Assembly (NCBI GenBank): GCA_035553055.1
Contig: DATNEK010000145.1
Coordinates: 1-5,523 of the forward strand
Length of the DNA: 5,523 nt
Reading direction: 5' to 3'
Source of the DNA: Chersky-822 sp035553055
GTDB taxonomy: Bacteria; Actinomycetota; Actinomycetes; Streptosporangiales; Streptosporangiaceae
The notes under the pieces were generated by a model. The model saw only the letters and a list, made by a program, of their open reading frames with translations, was not told the DNA's origin and did no database searches. A program made the translations under genes and the position numbers. Below, piece after piece: positions 1 to 5,469 of the stretch (its first letter is position 1; each line of letters begins with the position of its first letter).

Positions 1-34
1 CCTTCGACTGGCTAGGTTCCAGGGGGATGGTGTG

Positions 35-247
35 ATGGCCGGGATCGTGCCACCAGGCAACGGGTATATGCTCACCGCGCGCGGCAGCGTGATGGCGTTC
101 AAGGCGGTCGCCGCGTGGACCCGGTGATTCCTGCTGGTGCCGCGCGGACAGGCGCATACCTTCGGCAACCAGTCCGAGCGCCAGGCCAGGCTGCTCGTGC
201 CGCACGCGCCCGCCGCTGACGCCTACTTCGATGAGCTGGTTTCATGA
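35..247 (+). pseudogene. Decayed cupin-domain protein (internal deletion, in-frame stop)
   Basis: One reading frame from the ATG at 35 gives 30 residues, a TGA at 125-127, then 39 more residues to a TGA at 245-247. The first part (GIVPPGNG, then VMAFKA) resembles the N-terminus of small single-domain cupins. The second part (FLLVPRGQAHTFGN, then ARLLVPHAPAADAYFDEL) resembles cupin motif 2 and the strand after it. About 50-60 residues expected between them are missing, including motif 1 (the HxH...E metal ligands). The C-terminal tail after YFDEL usual for such proteins is also absent. Both halves share one frame, so the lesion looks like an in-frame internal deletion plus a stop. A good ribosome binding site, AGGGGG at 21-26, still stands 8 nt before the ATG, so decay may be recent. 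The frame is also open leftward from base 2. Cupin family is recognised from motifs only; no substrate can be given. Confidence 0.62.
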
Positions 248-318
248 TTTGGGAGAGTTTCCCACGCTATGCGCGGAAACCTCTCCCAGAAACGAAAAGC
301 CTCCCAGATCATGAACCC
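238..318. repeat. Large nested inverted repeat with competing stems
   Basis: The outer arms are 238-255 and 301-318. The 15 bases 241-255 (TTCATGATTTGGGAG) pair with 301-315 (CTCCCAGATCATGAA) through one G-U wobble. After one mismatch two more pairs extend the stem. A second stem pairs 250-262 (TGGGAGAGTTTCC) with 275-288 (GGAAACCTCTCCCA) with a single bulged C and a 12-nt loop. The two stems share 250-255, because CTCCCAGA occurs twice on the right side (283-290 and 301-308), so the full forms exclude each other. The left arm contains the stop codon of the cupin remnant. No U-tract follows, so it is not a textbook intrinsic terminator. It could be a transcription end, an attenuator-like element, or a small palindromic insertion. 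Confidence 0.7.
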
Positions 319-495
319 GGTATCGCGATGATTGCCCGAAATGCCCGGGCAGACAGCAACTGGCGCTGCGAGCCGCCAGGCTGGCGCCGGCCGAGGCATT
401 GAGGATCATCGAGCCACGGCGCGATCTCAGTTCGCTTTTTGAAATAAAGCACACCCGTGCTCTGGCTTGCCGAAGGTGTCTGCGATTGTGGGTCG
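319..495. other. Non-coding spacer upstream of hemG
   Basis: No convincing gene is seen here on either strand: open frames lack a ribosome binding site and recognisable family motifs. The only notable composition is an AT-rich island at 433-448 (TTTTTGAAATAAAG), unusual in this GC-rich window, which could mark a core promoter for the hemG-hemQ operon. TTGAAA at 439-444 resembles a -35 box, but no good -10 box lies 16-18 nt further on. In many actinobacteria hemE (uroporphyrinogen decarboxylase) sits just upstream of hemG. It is not present here. Confidence 0.45.
484..489 (+). promoter_or_regulatory. Possible -10 element for leaderless hemG transcript
   Basis: GATTGT ends exactly 6 nt before the GTG at 496 and fits the loose actinobacterial -10 pattern (A at position 2, T at position 6), though not the T at position 1. 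No Shine-Dalgarno sequence is correctly placed for 496: GAAGG at 472-476 is 19 nt away. No -35 box is evident. This is an inference from spacing. Confidence 0.25.
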
Positions 496-1959
496 GTGAG
501 TCCACCGGGCGGGCATGGTCGGGTTGTCATTGTGGGCGGCGGTATCGCCGGGCTGGCCGCCGCTTACTTCCTGCGCGACCGGGTCGGCGCGGTGACGGTG
601 CTCGAGGGGTCGTCGCGGCTCGGCGGCAAGCTCGCCATTTCCGAGGTCGCGGGCCTGGCGGTCGACTCGGGTGCCGAGGCGCTGCTCGCCCGGCGGCCCG
701 AAGCGGTCGATTTGATCCGCGAGCTTGGCCTGGCCGACCAGCTTGTGCATCCGGGAACCACGACGGCGCGGATCTGGACGAGGGGTGAGTTCAGGTCGCT
801 GCCCAGGCGCCAGTTCATGGGCGTGCCGGGGGACTTTGACGAGCTTGAGCGGACGCGGATCGTGTCGGCGGCCGGCGTCGCGAGGGCGCGCGAGGACGCG
901 GTGCTCGCACCGACAGGCAGGGACGGCGACGTGTCGGTGGCTGAGTTCGTCGGCGCCAGGCTCGGCGACGAGGTCGTCGACCGGCTGGTCGAACCGCTGC
1001 TTGGAGGTGTCTACGCCGGGCGGCCCGATCAGCTTTCCTACGACGCCACCTTGCCAGCGCTCGCGCAGGCTTCGCTTCGGCATCGGGCTCTCGCCGACGC
1101 GGTGAACGCGCTGCTCGGCCCGGTGTCGCCGGACCGCGAGGCGTCCGCGACGCCGGTGTTCGCCACCCTTGCCAGCGGGCTCGGCACGCTACCCGAGGCG
1201 GTGGCGCGCGCTAGCGGCGCTCGCGTGCGCACCAGGGCGACGGTCAGGGAACTGGCAAGGATCGCTGACGGCTGGCGGCTCACCGTGGGCCCGACGATCT
1301 CGCCGCAGCACGTCGACGCGGACGCCGTAATACTCGCGCTGCCCGCCAGGCCGGCCAGCCGCCTGGTCGGTCAGGTGGACGGCGCCTCGTCGGTATCCGC
1401 CGACCTGGCAGCGGTCGAATACGCGAGCATGGCGATCGTCACGCTTGCCTACCCGGTCCGGGCGTTCGGCCAGCCGCTGACCGGCAGCGGGTACCTGGTA
1501 CCGGCCGTCGATGGCAAGCCGGTCAAGGCGGCGACCTTCAGCACAGTGAAGTGGCCGCACCTGATGGCACTGCCAACCACGAGCGCGGTGCACGTTGTGC
1601 GTTGCTCGATAGGCCGGATCGGCGAGGATTCGGTGCTGCAGCGCGACGATGCCGACCTGATCAAGCTCGCCGCCGCCGACTTCGCAGCGGCGACCGGGGT
1701 GGCTGGCGCTCCGGTTGATGCCAGGGTCACCAGATGGGGCGGCGGGCTGCCCCAGTACACCGTCGGTCACCTTGGCCGGGTCGCCAGGATCCGCGCTGGC
1801 CTGGCGGCTCTGGGTGGCCTGGCGGCGTGCGGGGCCGCCTACGATGGAATCGGCGTGCCCGCCTGCATCGCTTCGGCGAGGCTAGCCGCCGACCAGGCCG
1901 CTGGCTATGTGGCAGGACTTGGGCGAATCGCTAACACCGGCGCCAGTACCGGAGAATAG
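496..1959 (+). CDS. hemG: Coproporphyrinogen III oxidase (HemG/HemY family, CgoX)
   Basis: FAD-dependent oxidase of haem synthesis, 487 aa from GTG 496. In actinobacteria this family oxidises coproporphyrinogen III to coproporphyrin III with O2; older annotation calls it protoporphyrinogen oxidase (hemG/hemY; now also cgoX). Visible signatures: FAD-binding Rossmann motif VVIVGGGIAGL (residues 10-20) with the strand-end glutamate in VTVLEGSSRLGGK (33-45); DSGAEALLARRPEAV (57-71); the family block VEPLLGGVYAGRPDQLS (165-181); SGLGTLPEAV (227-236); WGGGLPQYTVGH (414-425); and the C-terminal flavin-contact region CGAAYDGIGVPACIASAR (445-462). Length is normal for the family. An alternative in-frame GTG at 457 would add 13 residues (with a CDC sequence) before the fold; 496 is preferred because homologues begin just before the Rossmann motif. 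An in-frame TAA at 445 rules out anything earlier. It is followed 4 bp later by hemQ, the enzyme two steps on, which supports the coproporphyrin-dependent assignment. Confidence 0.93.
   Translation: MSPPGGHGRVVIVGGGIAGLAAAYFLRDRVGAVTVLEGSSRLGGKLAISEVAGLAVDSGAEALLARRPEAVDLIRELGLADQLVHPGTTTARIWTRGEFRSLPRRQFMGVPGDFDELERTRIVSAAGVARAREDAVLAPTGRDGDVSVAEFVGARLGDEVVDRLVEPLLGGVYAGRPDQLSYDATLPALAQASLRHRALADAVNALLGPVSPDREASATPVFATLASGLGTLPEAVARASGARVRTRATVRELARIADGWRLTVGPTISPQHVDADAVILALPARPASRLVGQVDGASSVSADLAAVEYASMAIVTLAYPVRAFGQPLTGSGYLVPAVDGKPVKAATFSTVKWPHLMALPTTSAVHVVRCSIGRIGEDSVLQRDDADLIKLAAADFAAATGVAGAPVDARVTRWGGGLPQYTVGHLGRVARIRAGLAALGGLAACGAAYDGIGVPACIASARLAADQAAGYVAGLGRIANTGASTGE
1951..1954 (+). 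promoter_or_regulatory. Ribosome binding site of hemQ inside the hemG 3' end
   Basis: GGAG lies 9 nt before the ATG at 1964 and overlaps the last codons of hemG. It selects 1964 over the in-frame upstream GTG at 1907 and is consistent with translational coupling of the two genes. Confidence 0.7.
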
Positions 1960-1963
1960 AACC

Positions 1964-2695
1964 ATGACGCAGACGGAACATCACGGTGCGGATCACCCAC
2001 AGCGCCCGCGGGCCAGGGACCTGAACCAGCTGATCAGGTACACGATGTGGTCGGTGTTCCGAGTCGCCGACCGCTCCGCCATCGATCGCGCCAGCCGTGA
2101 GGGACTGGCCAGCGAGGTCGCTGACCTGTGCGAGCAGGCAACGGGCAAGGACGTGGTTACCCGCGGCTGCTACGACCTGCAGGGCATGCGCGCCGACGCC
2201 GACCTGATGTTCTGGTGGATCGCCCCAAGCTCGGACGACCTGCAGGAGATGTACGCCAGGTTCCGGCGCACCAGGCTCGGGCGCGCGTGCGAGCCGGTCT
2301 GGTCGGCGATGGCGCTGCACCGGCCAGCGGAGTTCAACAAGAGCCACGTTCCCGCGTTCCTGGCTGGTGAAGAGCCCAAGAACTACGTCTGCGTCTACCC
2401 GTTCGTCCGGTCGTATGAGTGGTACCTGCTTGACGACGGCGAGCGGCGGGCGATGCTCGCCGAGCACGGCCAGATGGCGCGGGACTACCCCGACGTTCGT
2501 GCCAACACCGTGGCCAGCTTCGCGCTTAACGACTACGAGTGGATGCTCGCGTTCGAGGCTGATGAGCTGCACAGGATCGTGGACCTGATGCGGCACCTGC
2601 GCGGTGCGACGGCGCGGAGGCACACTCGGGTTGAGATCCCGTTCTACACCGGAAGGCGTAAGGCCATCGGCGAGCTCGTCGCCAGCCTGGCGTGA
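1964..2695 (+). CDS. hemQ: Coproheme decarboxylase HemQ (ChdC)
   Basis: Last enzyme of the coproporphyrin-dependent haem pathway. It removes two propionate carboxyls (as CO2) from Fe-coproporphyrin III with H2O2, giving haem b; cytoplasmic, chlorite-dismutase fold, typically pentameric. The protein is 243 aa, full length. Key residues are all present and sit at a constant offset of +10 from the numbering I recall for Corynebacterium diphtheriae HemQ: distal His128 (KSHVPAF), catalytic Tyr145 (YPFVRS), Trp153 (YEWYL) and proximal haem ligand His168 (MLAEHGQMARDYP). The block NTVASFALNDYEWMLAFEAD (181-200) and the C-terminal HTRVEIPFYTGRR (220-232) are typical. The distal His marks the actinobacterial rather than the Firmicutes type. 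The first 20 residues (several His, charged) look disordered, as in relatives. The gene starts 4 bp after hemG, so it is almost certainly co-transcribed. Its stop lies 3 bp from the stop of convergent polX. Confidence 0.96.
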   Translation: MTQTEHHGADHPQRPRARDLNQLIRYTMWSVFRVADRSAIDRASREGLASEVADLCEQATGKDVVTRGCYDLQGMRADADLMFWWIAPSSDDLQEMYARFRRTRLGRACEPVWSAMALHRPAEFNKSHVPAFLAGEEPKNYVCVYPFVRSYEWYLLDDGERRAMLAEHGQMARDYPDVRANTVASFALNDYEWMLAFEADELHRIVDLMRHLRGATARRHTRVEIPFYTGRRKAIGELVASLA

Positions 2696-2698
2696 CTT

Positions 2699-4456
2699 CT
2701 AGCCGTTCTTGGACACGAACGCGAGCAGGCGGTCGAGCGGCCAGGCGTTGATCACGTCGTCGGTGGTCAGCCAGCCGCGCTGCGCCGTTCCTACCCCGAA
2801 GCGGAGCAGGTCGAGCGCGCCGACCGCGTGTGAGTCGGTATCGATCGCGAACTTCACCCCGGCGTCCCTTGCCGCCTTGATGTGGTCGGACGGCAGGTCG
2901 AGCCGCTGCGGCTGAGAGTTGATCTCCAGCGCCGTTCCGGTCTGCGCGCACGCGCGGAACAGCTCGCCGAAGTCCACGTCCACCGGGCCGCGCTTGCCGA
3001 TCTTGCGCGCGGTCGGATGGCCGATGACGTGGACGTGCGGGTTCTCGCAAGCCTTGATGAACCGCTTGGTCATTTCCGCTCTGGGCTGGTCGAAGTGCGA
3101 GTGCACTGACGCGACGCAGATGTCGAAGCCCGCGAGTATGTCGGCGGGCCAGTCGACGGTGCCGTCCTGACCGATGTTCAGCTCGGTGCCGTGCAGCAGG
3201 CTGATCGGCCGTCCGCCGTCACCGGCCAGAGCCGACTCCAGCTTTCGCACCTGCTCCCGCTGCTCGAGCATTTTGTCGAGTGTCATCCGTTGCATGAAAA
3301 GGTTCGGCGCGTGGTCGGTGATCGCGAAGTAGGCGTGGCCGAGCGCCCGTGCCCTGGCCACCATCTCGTCGAGTGTCGCGACGCCGTCGGTCAGGTTCGT
3401 GTGCGAGTGCAGGTCGCCTTTGACATCGCTGAGCTGGATCAGCGTGGGAAGCTTGTGCCGTTGCGCTGCCTGCACTTCGCCGGTGTCCTCGCGCATCGGC
3501 GGCGGCACCCAGTCCATCCCGAGCCGGTGGTAGACCTCTTCCTCGGTGAGGCTGGCGATCAGGTTCCCTGTCTCGACCTCGAACAGGCCGTACTCGGACA
3601 GCTTGAGCTTCTTGCGCACCGCTATCTCGCGGGTTGCCACATTGTGCGCCTGCGAGCCGGTGAAGTACTGCAGCGCCGCGCCCCAGCTTTCCGCCGGGAT
3701 CACCCGCAGGTCCACCTGGATGCTGCCGCCGTGCCCGGTGTGATCGGTGCTCACCCGCACCGACGTCTTCGTATCGCCGCGAGCGATCACCGAGATCACT
3801 TCCGGCATATCGACCAGTGCCTGCATCAGCGGGCCCGAGTCGCTGGCGGCGGCGAGTATGTCGATGTCGCCGACGGTTTCCCGCTGCCGGCGCAGCGAGC
3901 CCGCGTGCTCGCACCGCTCGCAGCCGCTCACAGCCTTGATCAGCGCTACGATCCGGTCGGCGATCTCGGCCGCGACGTTCAGCGGCGCCCGGGAGTCGAG
4001 CCCGCGCATGAATTCGATGCCCTTGGCGATCTTCTCCTCACTGCGTGCCCCGAAGCCCTTGAGGTCGCGCAGCTTGCCTTCCCCGATCGCTTCGGTGAGT
4101 TCGTCCACTGAGCCGATGCCGAGGTCGGTGTAGAGCTGGAAGGCGCGCTTGGGACCGAGCGCGGGGATCCTTGTCATCGCCCTGACGCCTTCTGGGATCT
4201 TCGTCCGCAGCTCGTCTAGCTGGCTGATCGTGCCGGTCTGCTGGTACTGGACGATCTTGGTCGCGATCGACTTGCCGACCCCCGGGATCTTCTGCAGCCC
4301 GGCCTCGTTGAGTTCGCCGACGTCGCCGCTGTAGCCGGCGATGGACTTGGCGGCCTTCTCGTAGTTGCGCGCGCGGAACGCGTCACCACCAGTGATGAGG
4401 AGCAAATCAGCATATTCTTGGAGCATCTCGGCGACTGCGTCGTTGGCCCTTGGCAT
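2699..4456 (-). CDS. polX: DNA polymerase/3'-5' exonuclease PolX (family X + PHP)
   Basis: Bacterial family X DNA repair polymerase, 585 aa, close to the size of the Bacillus and Thermus enzymes. Such proteins fill short gaps in base-excision and end repair, while the C-terminal PHP domain supplies Mn-dependent 3'-5' exonuclease and 3'-end-processing activity. Domains in order: helical 8-kDa-like region (about 1-50); helix-hairpin-helix motifs IPGVGKSIATKI (57-68) and IPALGPKRAFQLY (97-109); nucleotidyltransferase palm with GSLRR (186-190), Asp197 and Asp199 in GDIDI, and third acidic residue Asp249 in IQVDLRVI; then PHP from about 345. PHP metal ligands seen: His350/His352 (DLHSHTN), Asp357, Asp381/His382 (ITDHAPN), Glu425 (HGTELNI), His452/His454 (SVHSHFD), His480 (IGHPTAR), Asp541/His543 (DTDSH). 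Both active sites therefore look intact. The ATG at 4456 is the best start: it precedes the conserved N-terminal helix, with GGGGGA about 10 nt upstream. It reads divergently from the GNAT gene and convergently with hemQ, with no functional link to the haem genes. Confidence 0.96.
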   Translation of the reverse strand: MPRANDAVAEMLQEYADLLLITGGDAFRARNYEKAAKSIAGYSGDVGELNEAGLQKIPGVGKSIATKIVQYQQTGTISQLDELRTKIPEGVRAMTRIPALGPKRAFQLYTDLGIGSVDELTEAIGEGKLRDLKGFGARSEEKIAKGIEFMRGLDSRAPLNVAAEIADRIVALIKAVSGCERCEHAGSLRRQRETVGDIDILAAASDSGPLMQALVDMPEVISVIARGDTKTSVRVSTDHTGHGGSIQVDLRVIPAESWGAALQYFTGSQAHNVATREIAVRKKLKLSEYGLFEVETGNLIASLTEEEVYHRLGMDWVPPPMREDTGEVQAAQRHKLPTLIQLSDVKGDLHSHTNLTDGVATLDEMVARARALGHAYFAITDHAPNLFMQRMTLDKMLEQREQVRKLESALAGDGGRPISLLHGTELNIGQDGTVDWPADILAGFDICVASVHSHFDQPRAEMTKRFIKACENPHVHVIGHPTARKIGKRGPVDVDFGELFRACAQTGTALEINSQPQRLDLPSDHIKAARDAGVKFAIDTDSHAVGALDLLRFGVGTAQRGWLTTDDVINAWPLDRLLAFVSKNG

Positions 4457-4462
4457 GATGGC

Positions 4463-4468
4463 ATTGTC
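4463..4468 (-). promoter_or_regulatory. Possible -10 element of polX
   Basis: On the minus strand GACAAT ends exactly 6 nt before the polX ATG, fitting the A-at-2, T-at-6 actinobacterial -10 pattern and implying a transcript that starts at or near the start codon. No convincing -35 hexamer lies 17-18 nt upstream. A purine run (GGGGGA) partly overlapping this position could instead act as a ribosome binding site if transcription starts further up. Confidence 0.25.
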
Positions 4469-4507
4469 CCCCGCGGCACTGTCGTGCTGCGGCGTCGCCC
4501 CGGAATC

Positions 4508-4513
4508 GGAAGG
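4508..4513 (+). promoter_or_regulatory. Ribosome binding site of the GNAT gene
   Basis: GGAAGG, 7 nt before the ATG at 4521, is the strongest Shine-Dalgarno sequence in the window. It decides the start at 4521 against in-frame upstream starts that would overlap polX. Confidence 0.8.
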
Positions 4514-4520
4514 TAGCCGA

Positions 4521-4964
4521 ATGAGACAGGACGGTCCCGGCGGCTACTGGGTAAGCGACGATCGGTCGCTGATCGACGTGGGTCTTGTGCACATGTGGAT
4601 CAGCGAGCAGAGCTACTGGGCCAGGGGGCGTCCCTATCCGTCGACGGTCGCGGCCATCGAGAATTCCCTGGTGTTCGGGCTTTATGCGGCTGACGGCGCC
4701 CAGGCCGGGTTCGCCAGGCAGGTTACCGACCGGGTCACGTTCGCCTGGCTCTGCGACGTCTTCGTCGACGAGGCGCACCGCGGTCATGGCCTGGGCTCGT
4801 TCCTCGTGCGGGTCGCGACCGGTCACCCCGATGTCGCGATGATCAGGCAGGTGCTCAGCACCAAACCGGAACGCACGTTGTACCGGCAGTTCGGCTTTGA
4901 CCGGCTGACCACTCCCGAGCGCTGGATGGAGCGAGGCCAGGAGCCTATCCCGCCAATCGAGTAG
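4521..4964 (+). CDS. GNAT family N-acetyltransferase
   Basis: A 147-aa single-domain protein of the GCN5-related acetyltransferase fold, predicted to transfer acetyl from acetyl-CoA to an amine. Residues 27-50 (ISEQSYWARGRP, then IENSLVFGLY) and 62-82 (AGFARQVTDRVTFAWLCDVFV) are typical of a widespread group of small bacterial GNATs. Motif A, the CoA-pyrophosphate loop, is seen as DEAHRGHGLGSFLV (83-96), with Arg87, Gly90 and Gly92 at the Q/R-x-x-G-x-G positions. The C-terminal motif LYRQFGF (120-126) carries the conserved Tyr, and PERWMER (132-138) follows as usual. It is cytoplasmic, with no signal peptide or membrane segment. The substrate is not predictable from sequence; this group is annotated only as GNAT. 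The gene stands alone, divergent from polX (64 bp apart) and convergent with the dinB-like gene. The 64-bp gap must hold both promoters, or they overlap polX. Confidence 0.92.
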   Translation: MRQDGPGGYWVSDDRSLIDVGLVHMWISEQSYWARGRPYPSTVAAIENSLVFGLYAADGAQAGFARQVTDRVTFAWLCDVFVDEAHRGHGLGSFLVRVATGHPDVAMIRQVLSTKPERTLYRQFGFDRLTTPERWMERGQEPIPPIE

Positions 4965-5019
4965 CGGAGGCGGCCGATGGCGGAGGCGGCCGATGGCGGC
5001 CTCAGCCGATGGCGGCCTC
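4965..5019. repeat. 16-bp tandem repeat at convergent gene ends
   Basis: CGGAGGCGGCCGATGG occurs twice perfectly in tandem (4965-4980, 4981-4996). A third copy at 4997-5012 (CGGCCTCAGCCGATGG) matches at 12 of 16 positions. In another register GCCGATGGCGGCCTC occurs at 4989-5003 and 5005-5019, again 16 bp apart. The array begins immediately after the GNAT stop, fills the 37-bp gap and runs into the last codons and TGA of the dinB-like gene. It probably arose by slippage duplication of that 3' end. It has no T-tract, so it is not an obvious intrinsic terminator. Confidence 0.8.
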
Positions 5020-5457
5020 GATCTCATCGGTGTGGCTGTCAGCGTGCCGGGCCGCGATGACCGCGAACCTGGCTATTCGGCCGTCGCCCAGCGTGAGCTG
5101 GCCGGGCTCGAGGTTCTTGATCAGGTTGATCAGCGCGTCGCCAGAGGTCTTCAGGTGAGCGGCCACCTGAGCGGGCGTGATCGAGCCGGTGCTCTGTGCG
5201 TGCTCGGCGTTGAGCTGGTCGACCAGGTCAGAGGTCACCTCAGGCGATCCGCCGGCGAGCAGGTCGCCGATCCAGCCCGCCAGGTACTCATACGCGTGGG
5301 CGACGTGGTCGGTGATCACGGCGACCGGGCGCGGGTCGCCGTCGACCGGGGCCGACTTCCACTGCGTGTCGGTGCACCGCAGCACGAAGTCCGACAGGCG
5401 CTGACGTGACTCTTCGATGGCGGCCGCGTGCTGCGCCGGGCTCAGATCATCGCTCAT
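5002..5457 (-). CDS. DinB-superfamily (maleylpyruvate isomerase-like) protein
   Basis: A 151-aa cytoplasmic protein with the pattern of DinB/MDMPI four-helix-bundle proteins, a large family whose better-known members are thiol-dependent, metal-binding enzymes (mycothiol-dependent isomerases, bacillithiol transferases). Seen: helix 1 with LSDFVLRCTDTQWKSAPVDG (21-40); helix 2 with VITDHVAHAYEYLAGWIGDLL (47-67), where His51 is the likely first metal ligand; and the C-terminal helix with FAVIAARHADSHTDEIEAA (131-149), where His138 and His142 form the typical HxxxH pair. Three ligands are thus in place, so metal binding is plausible. Mycothiol use is an inference from the host group. There is no operon partner in the window. 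The start at 5457 is the only suitable ATG, and it lacks a clear Shine-Dalgarno sequence. The stop codon lies within a 16-bp tandem repeat. The substrate is unknown. Confidence 0.82.
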   Translation of the reverse strand: MSDDLSPAQHAAAIEESRQRLSDFVLRCTDTQWKSAPVDGDPRPVAVITDHVAHAYEYLAGWIGDLLAGGSPEVTSDLVDQLNAEHAQSTGSITPAQVAAHLKTSGDALINLIKNLEPGQLTLGDGRIARFAVIAARHADSHTDEIEAAIG

Positions 5458-5463
5458 GGACCG

Positions 5464-5469
5464 AGCCTA
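5464..5469 (-). promoter_or_regulatory. -10 element of the dinB-like gene (leaderless)
   Basis: On the minus strand TAGGCT matches the actinobacterial -10 consensus TANNNT and ends 6 nt before the ATG at 5457. That is the spacing at which transcription would begin on the start codon itself. No Shine-Dalgarno sequence is present, which fits a leaderless mRNA. A -35 box is not obvious, as is common for such promoters. Confidence 0.45.

Noticed and set aside
327..420. Frame reading RQQLALRAARLAPAEALRIIEPRR, resembling the C-terminal end of FtsX/MacB-type ABC permeases (RAAR..PAEALR).
   Set aside because: The similarity spans about a dozen low-complexity residues, the frame opens only after a stop at 312-314, and no membrane segments precede it. 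It is likely to be chance in alanine/arginine-rich GC-biased sequence.
457..495. Upstream GTG start for hemG, giving a 13-residue extension with a CDC motif.
   Set aside because: There is no Shine-Dalgarno sequence in front and the residues lie outside the conserved fold. Family members start just before the Rossmann motif, and GTG 496 is better supported.
427..1083. 218-codon minus-strand frame opposite hemG.
   Set aside because: It is a shadow of the conserved FAD-binding region of hemG, with no motif or ribosome binding site.
1931..2623. 230-codon minus-strand frame opposite hemQ.
   Set aside because: The plus strand carries the intact HemQ active site, and the antisense product has no family features.
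3191..4111. 306-codon open frame on the plus strand opposite polX.
   Set aside because: It is an antisense shadow: the minus strand encodes a complete PolX with all catalytic residues, and the plus-strand translation has no recognisable motifs and is rich in the Arg/His/Val expected of a complementary frame.
4365..4520. N-terminally extended GNAT protein starting inside polX.
   Set aside because: It would overlap the divergent polX coding sequence by about 90 bp, while ATG 4521 has an ideal GGAAGG at 7 nt.
4965..5001. Intrinsic terminator between the GNAT and dinB-like genes.
   Set aside because: The segment is a tandem, not inverted, repeat. Only short stems such as GAGGC/GCCTC form, and no T-tract follows on either strand.
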